From: Phyto melanocephala
Lineage: Eukaryota; Arthropoda; Insecta; Diptera; Rhinophoridae
NCBI GenBank assembly: GCA_941918925.1
Contig: OW799234.1
Coordinates: forward strand, 46,592,412 to 46,656,411
Direction of reading: 5' to 3'
Length of the DNA stretch: 64,000 nt
Shown here: positions 46,866 to 59,197 of the stretch, piece after piece
How positions within the stretch are numbered: position 1 is the stretch's first letter
Layout: each line of letters opens with the position of its first letter
Position numbers and translations under genes: made by a program
The notes under the pieces: model-generated
The model's input: only the letters and a program-made list of their open reading frames with translations
What the model was told of the DNA's origin: nothing
Database searches by the model: none

Positions 46866-47759
46866 GTAAGTAATTACATAAATACATATGTACATACATA
46901 CGTACGTACGTACATATGCCTGTATGTATATAATTGTGGAATATTTTAAGCGAGACCATGCATATGGTGACGGTTTAAATTGTATTGCTAGCCGATAGAC
47001 AAGTTTGTGTGTTCTGCAGCCTAATTCTGTAACTCGCTAAAGTTAATTCTTTATCGCTAAAACTCTAAAAAAATATAGATAGAGAATATGAATTTACGAA
47101 AACTCTTTCTATATATTTCTCAAAGTGTAAGTGAAAAATATTTAGCTGCAAGGCCGTTTACTTGGAGAATCAGGAGACAAAAACCTCAAAATATATCTTT
47201 TAGAGTTTTAGCAATAGAGATTTAGTGACTTACAGAATAAGGCTGCTGTTTTCAATAACTACAAAGTGGTAGTTCTAACCGTGGCAAAAATTATTGATTT
47301 ATGAAACAGTTTAAGAACCGCTATATAAAAATGCGGTTCGATTTACTTTTATACAAGTAGTTCTCAGTGTATAAATTTTAAACAAAAATCATTGAATATA
47401 ATACTTGTTTGCAAAATAGTTAAAGTTGCAAATGTATCATTTTCAAACAAAAATCATTGGACGAAACTTTAAATTGGAGAAATTGGGGTTTTAAATATGT
47501 TTCAAAAGCAAACGGTCCTAGTTACAAATAAAAACCTCACTTTCAAAATCTAAATATACATTTATGAAAGGACTTTTATAATTTTTCCTTAATGACTTTT
47601 TTCACAAAAACTGGTAGATAAAAAGTTCAGCCATCATTTGCTTGTGAAAGGATATAGATTTGGTCTAAGCTTTAACCACTTAAGTTATTTGCTTATTAAC
47701 TAAAGGATACTTGTTATAAAGATTTTTTTTTGAGTATAACAATTTCATGTGTATTAGTT
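46866..47759 (+). other. Start of intron downstream of the exon
   Basis: GTAAGTAATTAC opens the putative intron, followed by TACATACGTACG simple sequence (about 46885-46925) and AT-rich DNA. No second exon is found on the plus strand before the window ends, so the intron would be over 17 kb. Confidence 0.45.
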
Positions 47760-48733
47760 GAAGTATTCGGCTGTGCCGAATCTTTTATACCCACCAACAA
47801 TTTGATGTACTTTCATAGCACAAAATTTATGATTTTGTTATTAACAGTTATCGCTATGGAATAATCTCTTTCTACTTAAATATAGCCTCAAGTAAAATAT
47901 TTTCGTAAATTTGATCTTTCAATGAAAGTAGACGTGTCAGTATAGTATCCGCTTATAAATAAAACTTTAATATATCAATATAGTCTTTTATTCATCCAAA
48001 ATCTTTATTCACAGAGAAATTATATGAATTTGAGATAAAGCGTTATTTGGAAGGTAAGCGTTAATGTGGGTGTGTCACCTTCATTTTATGGCATAACAAT
48101 GACAATAAAATTGACTAAAAAGCTATATGTACAAAGTTTCATTATCGCCTTTATTCTACCAAAATGTTTGCAAAATTTCATAATCGTACATCTGATTTTG
48201 TCAGTTGTATTACGTTTTAAATTTTCAATATACCGAAAAATACACTGTGCAGTATAAATTTTCGTACATTTGATGTATAACTCCTTTCTTAATTCATAGA
48301 TTTAAGCAGTTTTCAGAGTAAAATATTCTTTTACTCAGGAAATATACATTCGAAATTTCATGACTCTACGTTAATGCGTTTAGAAACAGTTGCAGTTTAA
48401 TCGATGTTGGAAGGACATGGTGTTTTAGACCTACTCTTGCATTCGAGCTATAACTCTCTTCCAAACATTCCGATCTAGCCCATTTTCAACACCGAAGAAA
48501 CCTTGTGTATAGAAAATTTGCTGACAAAATTTGAGCCCCCTTGCTTTTTCCGTCCGACCTCTATCGTGCTTTCAACAGACGGACAGATGGACATACATAG
48601 CTAGATCGTCACAAAATTAAACCCCGATTGAGAAAATATATATTTTTTGGGGTCATAAATGCATATTTCGATGTGTTACAAGCGGAATGACAAAATGAAT
48701 ATACCCCCACCATTTTTTTGTTGGCGGGTATAA
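47760..48733 (+). repeat. Hairpin-ended dispersed repeat, copy D (short form)
   Basis: The 5' hairpin ATTCGGC-TGT-GCCGAAT (47765-47781) and TATACCCACCAAC open the copy. It closes with TACCCCCACCA, a T run and TTGGCGGGTA (about 48701-48730). It has few GTGGGCGT modules (around 48055-48075), compared with four in copy A and six in copy F, and no nested insertion. This uninterrupted copy confirms the boundaries of the hAT-like insertion in copy A. Non-coding. Confidence 0.8.
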
Positions 48734-51034
48734 AAAATTAAAACATTTGTGAAAGTTATACAAATTAAATTAAAAGTGTATGAAAAAGATCTTTTTACAT
48801 GTTTCATTTTTGTTTAAACCTAAAAGTTCAAAGTTAATATTCGTATCTAAATATAATTAAAAAAAAAATTAATATTGATAAAAATGTGTTAATTAAATGA
48901 GGTGAGAATAGCTGCAATAATGCTAAACTAATTTGTGTTTAATAGATTTATGTAAAATCTTACGAAAAGCATCTTGTTCTCAAATTTTAAATGATTGGAA
49001 CTTTTATGTTTAAACCAGAAATTTCGCGAAAAAGAGTTAAAACCAGAAACTTGCTTATATTAAAATGACTTTGCTTTTTTTGTTGAGTATTTTTGATGTT
49101 ATACTAAGTACTTTATTAATGCCTTTTTACAGTTAATTGAAATACATAAAAGCTATTGACGAATTGTTCTTATGACGGCACATTATGAACACCATCATTC
49201 CTAATATATTGAAATTGTGATATCGAAACACTTTACTGACGGTGCAATATATAAAACAAATTTGTCTGATAATAAGAAATAATCATACTAAATGACAATA
49301 TGACCCCTTTTTCTAGGACTTTTTAATTGATTCATCAAGTGAAAAATTTAAATATCAAAAAATTATTAATCTTCTTTATAAAAACGTTACGTATGATACG
49401 CAAAAAAAAAAAAAAAATTAGAAAGACAGAAAATCTTTTGTGCATTTCGAGCAGGAAGTAAAAATCTATAGTGCACCTGCCACATTTTGATTTTATTTTA
49501 CTTGTGAAGAATTACATTTTGTTTCGGTAAATTAAATTTGTTAATCTGATGCAACTTATTGTTAAATAATTCTTCTTAGTGTCAAAATCTTAAAAAAATT
49601 ACCTTTGTATGTCCATACTCCTAAACTAAATAAGGCCCGTAAGAACAGCAACAATTTGTTACAAATCACAGAAAATTCATAAGTCATGTTAATATTTTTT
49701 TTCTTAAATTTAAAAATTCTTTTGTCTTTAAAAATAATAAATCCCAAACTTCTGTCTGATAATAAATGCAGATAAAAATCAATATTTAATTGTAAAACTA
49801 ATACTCTAATGATGGCAAGGTTCGCCATCATCATCTTCATCATTTTAAAAAACAAACTTATCAAGTCCATCATTTGCTCCTTAAAACTATTAAAACAACA
49901 ATATAAAGAACAAACCTATTGAAAAAGTCATAATCTTCTCTATAAAACAAAAAAGAAAAATTTAAATCACTTTACTTAACCACTATACATTAAACTAATA
50001 AAATAGAAAAAAATAAGCAAGAAAAAAGGAAAACGTCATGACTTCACACCTTAATTTCAATATCCTGTTAAAAAGCGTAACTGATCTTTTTTTTGATCAT
50101 TGTTCCCATTTGAATCTCTTGAGCGTTTTAAATCTAATGTTGAGGTTTTATAACTAAGAAAAACAAGATTGAATATTTTGTAAATCTATATTTGCCAATA
50201 TCTGTTTGTGTGTATTCCTCAAGGACACGAAATGATCTCTACATACATACATACAGACATACAGACATATTATTTTTTATTAGTTCAAGGGTTTGTTTTT
50301 CTATCTATTTTCTAGTTTTATTATTTTTATTTACTTTTTACTTTGGTATTTGTTGTGTGTTAAAGCATAAAATTTCCACTTGATGTACTCAATAAGGTGT
50401 AGCAAATCGATTAACTATTTCTCTTCTCTTTGTTAGAGTATCTAAGTGCTATTTTGTAGATAAGGGGCTAGGGTGTTAAATATTAAAAAGACTGGCTTGT
50501 TAAATAACGTTTTATATTTGTGCTAAAAATTGTTTAGTTATTTTTGCAAAATACTTTTTCTTCTATCAAATTATAAATTTCTATAAATGCTACGGAATTT
50601 GTTAGATCTTAGTGAGTGAAAATAATTTGAATATTAAAGTGGTACATCGCCAACTACATAAGTAATGCTCTAAATATTTTTGAGGCAAAAATAGATTTTT
50701 AAAATGTTTGTTTACTTCTTTTAATGAGATTTAAAAAACCTATAAAATGAAATTTTTTTTAAAAATAATAAAATAAACATAAAACAGAAATTAAGAAAAA
50801 ATTGACAATTTCCTTGAAATAAAAAATTAATTGAAATTGTCTAGGAAAAATATATAATATATATTTATGTGACACCGGTTCAGTATTTTGTAAGATTTAA
50901 GAGGTCAAATATTTTATTATCTCTAAGCACATACACCAAGCACGGACCCAGCTTTTGTGTTTGGTGGTGAAAGTTTTTATCAAAGTATATGAATTGTTTG
51001 TTTTTTGACTAATAACTATTATTTAGTTTTATAG
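48734..51034. other. AT-rich stretch, no gene seen
   Basis: AT-rich DNA with TACATACA-type simple sequence at about 50240-50268. Frames here are Phe/Ile/Lys-rich. No exon or transposon terminus was recognised. Confidence 0.5.
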
Positions 51035-51410
51035 ATAAAATTTTTATGCCACCTGGATCCGCGGGTCTAAAATGTGTGACATGTTGCGCCATATTGTTGA
51101 AACCACAGCTCCTGCGCATCGTGGTTTTTTAATTAATAAATTAAAGACTCAGTAAAATTCTATAGCGGTCACCTTTGACTGCTACGTTTTGATCAGTATC
51201 GTTTTTGAAGAAGTACGGACCAATAAATCCTCCTGATTATGAAGTACACCAAATAGTCAGTTTCCTGCATATAACGGTGTCTTAACATAGTGCGTTGTTC
51301 AGGCATCAGTGCAGTCACATTGAAATGTCAAACCAAACTAAACATAAATCACTTAACTAAGAGATGACAAAATTACCAACTTAAAATTTCAGACCTCTTA
51401 AAAAACACCC
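51035..51410 (-). pseudogene. Mariner-type transposase relic with altered catalytic residue
   Basis: The end at 51410 reads inward GGGTGTTTTTTAAGAGG, next to TA, close to the terminus of the 14921-15739 element. Inside, on the minus strand, are GGFIGPYFFKNDTDQNVAVK and GDRYRILLS (about 51140-51225), then ELWFQQYGATCHTF (about 51069-51110). The second catalytic Asp is replaced by Tyr (WFQQYG), and the N-terminal half and first Asp block are gone. Stops interrupt the link between blocks. The left terminus is missing, so the copy is truncated. Confidence 0.82.
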
Positions 51411-51459
51411 TATATAAACAGTTTAAGAATTGACCATCTACCGACACCGCTCGTGTGGT

Positions 51460-51785
51460 ACTTTGACTTGGCCATTTATAGTGTCACCTAAACCTAGTAT
51501 ATCTAGTGCACGTGCTTCGTAGATAGCGTTGTTGTGATCGAATGCAATGCCCTCTGATTTTACCATGTATTCGTTGTAACCACTAGCTCGTAAATTTACC
51601 GTAGCCGAATACAAGGCCCGCCGAATTATTCCTTTGTACATTGTAGACAGTAGTTTGAAATTTAACGTAGCCGAAGGCCTCTCGCATTTGCCTTATATTC
51701 ATCATAATACGAACTCGTTATCTGCCGTACTCAAATATAAGACCTCTTACATTTTCCTTATACTCCGTTGTATTTAATACGAAAT
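51460..51785 (-). repeat. Degenerate ~66-bp tandem repeat with relict coding frame
   Basis: About five units with a period near 66 bases (22 codons) can be aligned: anchor AAATTTACCGTAGCCGAATA at 51592, AAATTTAACGTAGCCGAA at 51658 (66 later), a third around 51719-51785, and weaker units at about 51526 and 51460. On the minus strand one 67-codon frame (51641-51438) survives, with pieces such as SGYNEYMVKSEGIAFDHNN. The other units translate in other frames to EYKENVRGLIFEYGR and EYKANARGL. The period being a multiple of three and the similar peptides suggest a once-coding repetitive protein, now broken. I do not recognise the family. Confidence 0.5.
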
Positions 51786-51789
51786 TATA

Positions 51790-53900
51790 TTTTGAACGTT
51801 CCCCGATAATCATTAGCATTTCGGAAGAAGTTTTCATTGCTACAAAGCTGTGTTTCTTTTAAAAAGCCAACCACAAACTTTGTGTTTTATTCCCAGAGGA
51901 AGCAGACCTTTAAAACAACCCGTAGACAGGCTCAGCCCTACCCCGGAAGGGCTCGTATACTCGTATGTATTTCTGGGAAGTTAAAAGAAAATTAAGATAA
52001 TCCAGCTAAACAAGAAAATAAAAAATTCGTGAAAAAGAAGAAACCTAGTCACATAAATTTACTTACTTATGCTTTTATAATAAAAAAGCTTATGTTCAAT
52101 AATTTTTGAAATAATATTTTGTTTTAACATATTTTTTTTTAACTTTTTATACAAACCCGCTATTAAGGTTTTAATTTTCCCATAATTTCTCTGTCGAATT
52201 CTTCAATCAATTTTTTATTAACTTCATAAGAGTTTATTAATCTTCAATTTAAAAACAAATTTGAAAACATATTTAAACATTAACCCATCTTATAAATTAC
52301 AAAATATCTCATAACTTTTTAAGTTTGTTTCCCAAGCAATTTATCATATTTTGTTTCTCTCTTGCACTCCTGAATTAACAGTTTTTCTTAAATATTTAAA
52401 AAAAAAAAACAAAAAATAAAAAATATATAAAAATATTAAAGCTAATGTAAGTATTTAGAATGGAGCGAAATCATATTTAAGTTAAAACTACTAAGCCATA
52501 CAAATTATCAGTAAAACAAACAAAATCGTTTACACTCGTACATACATTTTTCAAATGCCTGTTGTATTTATGAGCACAAAATGTATATACAAATTTATTT
52601 ATGTATGTTTTATATGAAGTAAGTAGATTGATTCCTGTGCTTTAAGTTTATGTTTTTTTTATTAATTTATAAATATTTAAACATGGCCAATAATGCACAT
52701 TGCTAGTTGGTTGTAATAGCATTTAAGCCCAACATTTTAGAAAAACTTTGAACTTGACCGCCTCGATTGTTGTTAAATGATTGATGTTTTATTAATTTTG
52801 TTTTTCTCCCCATCATTTGCTTTTAGTCATTCCCTAGGTATCTGGGTTGCTGTGTTTTTCATATTTAAAATTAAGCCGCTGTTTTTCCAAATACTTACAT
52901 GTGTACACATATACTTCGATACAACCATGTGTGATGGATCTAAACGAGTATGAGTAACGAATGTGAGTTTAAGTTATTACTTTAGCTAGATCACTAGACC
53001 TTCTTAACTAGTTTAGATTTTGCTTTATTAAATATCGTGTGTGTTTAAATTTGTTTTTATGTGTGTTTTTGTTTAAGAAATTTACGCTTTAAGCTTTTAC
53101 ATGTTTCTTAAGCGTAAATGTCTTAGAGGTTTTTTACACATGCTGGCTCATGTTTCACTTTGTTGTTGGCTGCCTTCAATTTAAGCTTAGTTTGTTTTGT
53201 TTTTTTTTTAATTTGTTTATTTTTCATAATCACGCTGTTTTTTCAGTGATCACAATTTTTATAGATTTTTTCTTTTAATATATTCTTTTTGTATCAACTG
53301 TTTTTTGTTCGTTTTAAATTATTTAATCAATTTGCATAACTTGTTTTACGTCGTGTTTATATAGAGCTGTTATTTGAAATAGAGAGATTTATTTACTAAT
53401 GACAAAGTTTCGTAAAGCAGGGTGTTAGTTTTCAGAGTATTATGCAGAAAATGTCATAATATTTAATATGATTATGGGCTAAAGTCATTATTTCTGATTT
53501 TTGTTTTATAAAATTTTTATTTTTAAATATGCAAACTTGTATTCTCCGCTACATACACAGACACTAGGGTTGCTTACTAAAAATTTCTTGGCAAACATAA
53601 TATAATATACTCCAAACGATTACAAATTTTGACTGTTTATTATATATTATTTATATGTAGGCTGTTAAATAAATTATACATTTGTCTGTTTATTAACAGA
53701 ATTTGAAAAATCCTTAAAACTATATAAATGTTAAAATTAATGGAAAAACTCTAAGCATTTTTTGTATCGTTGTTAGGTGGATTCATTGTTTTTATCTGCA
53801 ATTATGTCGTGCAAATGTCGACTTGATACTGATTCAGTAACAATTTATTGTGTCGTTCAAATTCGCCACCGTGTAAGTAGTCTTTACAACATCATCGATC
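51790..53900. other. AT-rich stretch, no gene seen
   Basis: A short, less AT-rich stretch with GGGCTGAGCC-like sequence complementarity lies at about 51928-51955 (GGCTCAGCCCTACC...GGGCTCG). The rest is AT-rich with T-rich blocks and no recognisable exon or element. Confidence 0.5.
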
Positions 53901-54840
53901 AAGAATGCTATATTCGGCCGTATCGAATGTTATAATACTATTTTTATATTCCGAATGATTTTGAATTTGTACATAATTAGCTGCTTTTTACTAGTCAATC
54001 CCTTTCACTTGATATTTATATTGATGGAGTTGAGACAAAAATTATCCACCATTTTGTTAAGTGATTTTAACTTTTTCATAGTTTCAGAGTATTATATTAG
54101 TCAAGCCATTTTGTTTTGATACCAATATTGTGGGGGTTGAAGGGGCCAAAGTCGTAATAACTTTATTAATTTATTTCTTGTATTCTACTGGTCCAAACTC
54201 TTTCATTTGATACCTATATTGAAGGGGTTAAAGCAGGTATATTGTTAAGTACTATATTTGATCCATATATAAATTTATTGTATCCGATTTCGTAGTCGCG
54301 GTCCTCATGAATGTTTTAGTTTTTTGGTTGCCCAGAAACTGTACTTTTGTACTTATATCGCACTTAGTTTCCAACAGACTTATCATTTTTTATCAGAAAA
54401 AATTTCTGAGACTTCGGCTTGTATTTTAGTGTATTTTAGCGTGTTCAAAAATTATTAGAAGCTCTAGTAACGTAATATATTTAAACTTATATATTTTGAA
54501 AAACTTTTTTGTCTATAATTTTTTCGATTATTGGCCAATATATGCAAAATTTAGTACGAATAGCCTAGAGGCATATAATATGTGCAGATGGTAGCAAAAG
54601 TGTCTATAAGTTATCCTAGTGCAGAAAAAATTTTAGTTTTCATGGTCAAAATAGAGTAAAAACAGTCGTAGTCGTGTTTATTTGCTCACGTCTCTGAAAG
54701 TTATCGTACGATTCTGCTGTATTTCAATTGCGATTCATTCCAGGATATTTTAAAGAGACTAATATGACATGCAGTTGTTTGCAAGATGTGTGGACTTCGA
54801 AAAGTTAATTTCAACCAACACACGAACAGACTAGATTTTG
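53901..54840 (+). repeat. Hairpin-ended dispersed repeat, copy E (3'-truncated, old)
   Basis: The start is AAGAATGCTATATTCGGC with a degraded hairpin (ATTCGGC-CGT-ATCGAAT). The tail at 54660-54830 has GTCGTAGTCGTGTTTATTTG, a 'CTGAAAGTTATCGTACGATT' phrase and CACACGAACAGAC, all matching the tail of copy C (33400-33560). It breaks off before the terminal GGGTATA hairpin. Copies C and E therefore form one subfamily, separate from A, D, F and G. Confidence 0.65.
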
Positions 54841-57580
54841 TAGATAACTGGGCACGTCATAAGAAAAATCAATGTTATGTTTTTTGCGACAATTTTATAT
54901 AAGTGATTTAAATATAAATAATAGAATTATATTTCTTTTTCTGTCTTTTTGTAAAAACTTTTAAAACATAATTCTATGATCAATCATAAATTTATGAGTT
55001 AAATCTCTACGTATCCTTAAGAAATTTAAAAAAATTATTATGAATTAAAAAAAAATATTTTAAACGGATTTTGTTTAATAATTTTATCTATTTAATTAAA
55101 CAAAAATGCGTTAAAAAACAAAAAGATATGAAATGGATTTCATCTGATCAGACAGACAGACAGACATACACAACTTAGTCAATTCAGAATGTTGCAAGGG
55201 CCAAAGTACGCAGTCGTATTTAACGTAAATATATTGTGGTATTACACACGTAGAGGTAAGCTCACATAATTATACGCACTATCACGACAGTTTTTGTACA
55301 GAAGGTAAGGACAACAGTTTCACAAAACAAGAACTGATACTTACGTCAATATCCTCAGTAGTCAGCGTATGCGTAAGGTATCCGCAAAGAAAAAAAATCC
55401 AAAATTTATAATAATTTATGCAATGAAACAGCTTTAAATTTCCCATGCTAAGGAAGAAATAAAAAATTTCATCAAAATCTTAAAACATTAACCCTTTCAC
55501 CACTATTACGTTTAAATAACTCATAAAGCCGATATAAAAAAAAATAATTTGTATAATTACAAAATGAATGTTATTCTGGCCAATATGTCATATAAATTAA
55601 TCTATGCCAGATAACAAACTTAACTGAAACTTATAAATTAATGGCTTCAACTTAACTTCCACTAACTCTTGCTGCAGTGTAATTAATTTTTTAAAAAAAA
55701 ACCTCAAAGTTTGTTTTTATCTCAGAACACCCAAAGCAAAAACATTCAGACAAGCACACACATCTTATTAATAAATATTAATATAAATATTTTTCCCATA
55801 ATCATCTTTCATATTTTACCTTTTTTCTCATATTTTATTTAATGTGTTTAAAACATTTATTCACTAACTTATATTCATAAAAATTTCTTAAGGCCGAACG
55901 ATTGGCAGCAGCGGCGGCAGTAGTGTCGGCGGTATTGTATTTTGAATCAGCATAACAAAAGAAATTAAGAAATAAAATAATGACGATTATAATCATCGTC
56001 ATTATCATTATTGAAATCGTCGACAAAGAACTCACAAATCTCTATTCTTACTCTTTTCAACGCTGTTGTTTTTTTTTTATTTTTTGTCCAAAACCGCCGT
56101 GTCATTTACTAATTTTGTGATTAACACAATAAAATACATTTGTTTAAAAACTGTTGTTGTTTCAATAAAGAAAAATTAAAACAAAAACAATAATTTCTTA
56201 AAAACTGTAAATTTAAAGAAACCTATAGTGTGTGCTTCAGTTTGGAAGCCACTGACTCGCCCCAAAAAATGTGCTGTATTGCATTGTCGGACGTAGAAGA
56301 TGTTTATTGTTGAAAACAAAACCCGGCCTATAAGCGCCGCTCTCAGCTGGAGTTATGTAGAGTGGTAAATACCTATTTACTACTACGGTACCTACAAACA
56401 AAATATTTTTTGATTCTTCTTTATTGTTATTAAAAGTAAAATATTTAATAATTATCGCTATGGTTTTAATGATGTTTCTTTTTGAATATTAAATATTTAA
56501 CAATAAAAAAAGAAGAAAATATATTTACATTTTCACTTCATCACTCGGTAAGAGTGACGAGGTGAAAATATAGTGGAAACTTGTCTGACTGTCTGACTTG
56601 TTAGAGAGTTTCTGACCACTTTCATTTATGCTTATTTTTGAACGTGTCACAGAATGAGGTAAAAGTAACATTTGCTGTCTCTAATAATTACCTGTGATGA
56701 TTTAGCACAAAATTAAAAATTAATTGAAAAAGTAGACTTTTAAGTGAACGGAAGGTTGGTTCTGTTATTAATTTAAAGTATTGTCGACAGAATTTTTTTA
56801 AATACCCAGCCGACACGATTATTAGTTGTAAAATCGAAAATGGTTTGAAATGAAAAGAAAAAATGGATTTTTTCCCAAAATGAACCATATAGTTAAAGGT
56901 AAACTATAAGGTACTCAGGACAGTGTTTTACATACATATGTATATGGAACAGCACTTTGGGTAAATATTCTTCATGGCTTTATTGGAAAAATGTTTAATT
57001 TTGTTCATACAGCGTTAAACTTGTTTTTTCAAACACACAAATTTGATGGTGTTAAATGACACGCCCTAGAGAGTCAATTTTAATCTTCGAAACTGTAAAG
57101 TATATGACCAAGAATTGTTTAGTTATTTACTGACCTTACTGTATGTGTAGTGATCCTGTTAAATCCTTGTGTTATAAATTCATTTTAAATAACCATTATT
57201 TGTAACTGTCATATGAACAGAGTTGAATTTTTTAATTTTAATTTTTATCGTTTATGTTCACCTTGTGATTAATCAGTACGAATCTATTTGACAAGTAATC
57301 GCTTGGTTGTACTAGTTTAGCGCTTTATATTTTAATACATATATAATTTTGAAAAGCGAGGAAAGAATAGAGTAAGAATTTATTATTACCTTAGTTTCTT
57401 TGTAATTATTATTATCCTTGAATTTTAGATAATAAAACACGCCAAAACACGCTAAAATAAGCATTATATGTTGATGCTTACAAAAACTTTGTTTTATTAT
57501 TATTCGCAACGCAAGTTCTAGTTGCTGCCGCAACACCTTGTGTTATTCTATATAAATCATAGCACTTAAGATTACCTTCA
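54841..57580. other. AT-rich stretch, no gene seen
   Basis: A CAGACAGACAGACAGA tract lies at about 55150-55166. A GGCAGCAGCGGCGGCAG patch sits at 55904-55920, giving only an Ala run on the minus strand. A 9-bp stem AATGACGAT/ATCGTCATT is at 55979-56003. A GC-richer patch at 56255-56400 has no coding signature. Nothing else was recognised. Confidence 0.45.
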
Positions 57581-57835
57581 CCGATGTCGCTTATTTTTTT
57601 AGTGTTTTTCATAACTTTTTTACGGAAATAATAATTGACTGCGCCCACATTTACGCCCATTTTTCTTAATTCATATAAAAACGCTGAACCGATTTGTCTA
57701 ATTTTTTTAAATACTCCATTAAAATTTAAAGTGAGTGAGGCACCCACCTTCCAGAAAAATTCTTCAAAACTCGTGTTGGCTCTTATAATAACAACTTGCA
57801 TAGTTGAGCTTAAAATGGGCTGGTAAAAAACACAA
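57581..57835 (-). repeat. Fragment of a GTGGGCG-type dispersed repeat
   Basis: GCGCCCACATTTACGCCCAT (57641-57660) is the complement of the paired GGGCGTAAATGTGGGC module seen in other repeats here, followed by 'ACGCTGAACCGATTTGTC', similar to the 'GACCGATTTTTCTGAAAC' phrase of the Helitron subrepeats. The 107-codon minus frame covering it is an incidental reading of repeat sequence. The ends are undefined. Confidence 0.4.
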
Positions 57836-57843
57836 TGGACGTC

Positions 57844-57880
57844 ATACCTTAAATATAAAGAAAATTTATATTTAAGGTAT
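57844..57880. repeat. Perfect 16-bp inverted repeat, 5-base loop
   Basis: ATACCTTAAATATAAA (57844-57859) and its exact complement (57865-57880) flank GAAAA. It would form a stable cruciform or RNA hairpin despite being AT-rich. Not a terminator in the bacterial sense. No adjacent gene is recognisable. Confidence 0.7.
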
Positions 57881-58282
57881 CTTTCTTAGAACTCTGTGTC
57901 TTTCCCAGTTTCCTTAGTTGTTAATTCCAACCAAAATTTAAAACAATCGAATCAGGGGAAATGATTGCCCCCATAAAAAAACTTTTTGTCAATCCTAATA
58001 TCCATTCAATTAGATATTTAAATATAAATTGTACAAGTCGTTACACCAAAATGAAGGCCGCTTCTTCCATAGAAAGAAAATATATGTGACGCGAAAAATA
58101 GAAAGGGACCTTAGAGTAAAAACAGTTTTTTGTCCAGGAGAGCCATTTTAAAGATTTAAATACGTGTATCTTTGGTGTACTATCACTGAGCGTGTTGGTA
58201 TTGGTCTCATTTGAAAGCGGCACATCTCATGACGTAAGGAACGTGGTGGTTTTTACTGTTTTCTAACTAGCGCGCTGTTTCC
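57881..58282. other. Short non-coding stretch
   Basis: Less AT-rich than average, lying just upstream of the long interrupted frame at 58283. It may contain the eroded 5' part of that gene-like element. No motif was recognised. Confidence 0.35.
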
Positions 58283-59197
58283 ATGAGTTTGATATCAATT
58301 TTGCTCGCGTTTTTTCGAATCCAGCTTTATTTTCTGAAATTATTAATTATGAATTATAATAAAAACTCATTTGTAATTAAAGGCTACAAAAATCTAATTG
58401 AACATTACGACAAAAATGGTGTTTATCCACGCGAACATGGCATGACGAATAAAATTAATCGTACAGATGCTTTAACTACTTTGGAAACAAAAGAAATTGT
58501 TTCATTTATCTGACGTTTTGTTGAAACTGTTGCTATCACTTTACCCGGACGTCAACCAAATCATCGTGATTATCGTTTATTGAAACTTCAAACTACTGAA
58601 AGTAAGACTTCTGTTTACGCTAGATACACCAACAGCGTCGAACCGGGTGGTAAAATCGTAAAACTTCGCACTTTTCAAACGCTGTAGAAGAAATATTGTC
58701 CCCACAACGTCACTATGAAGCCGGCATACGATTTGTGCGAGTTGTCTCGAAATCTTGCAAAAGATGATGTTAATACAGTAAACGTTACTGAAGTTGAAAA
58801 AGATGCAGCATTGAAGGTGTATTCTGATCATTTGCAATTTGCCAACACTCAACGAGAGTACTATAACGACTTGAGAACATTAGTCAAGCCTGATCCAAAT
58901 GCCATGTATCCAGGTATTCCAGAGGAGGATTATCTAGTACTATCTATGGATTATGCTCAAAATGTTAGCTTTCCGTCGGGTCCACAGCAAATAGGAACTG
59001 AATATTTTAAATCAGGTCGCAAAACAGCAATTTTCGGAATTACAAACGAACGTCAAATTGTTCAACACATCTTCCCTATTGATGAAAGCGATTCCATTGG
59101 AAAAGGTCCGAATTCAGTAATATCAATGCTTGATCACTACCTACGAGAAGTGCAATCAAGTTATTTTATTAATTTAGTAGGGAAAAAAAGAAAATAA
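58283..59197 (+). pseudogene. Interrupted 305-codon frame, DUF7869-type multicopy protein fragment
   Basis: A single uninterrupted reading frame, with no frameshift, spans 58283-59197 and is broken only by TGA at 58511 and TAG at 58685. The first part reads GYKNLIEHYDKNGVYPREHG, the middle RFVETVAITLPGRQPNHRDY, then KKYCPHNVTMKPAYDLCELS (Cys-His cluster) and YLVLSMDYAQNVSFPSGPQQ, with DESDSIGKGPNSVISMLDHY near the end. The order 'HYDENG.PR.HG / LPGR.P / CP...KP..DLC..C / S.DYAQ...P..P.Q.GP.YF / DE....GKG.N..IS.L' matches proteins I recall as large multicopy metazoan families annotated DUF7869. Their function is unknown and they are probably transposon-derived. Here the second Cys of the DLCxxC pair is Ser, and the C-terminal LHADNC.GQNKN region is absent. 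The downstream 160-codon open part (58715-59197) is the best-preserved protein sequence in the window. Inactive as it stands. Confidence 0.65.

Noticed and set aside
57478..57801. A 107-codon minus frame that looks protein-like
   Set aside because: The centre lies in a GTGGGCG-type dispersed repeat, and the same words recur in non-coding repeats elsewhere in the window.
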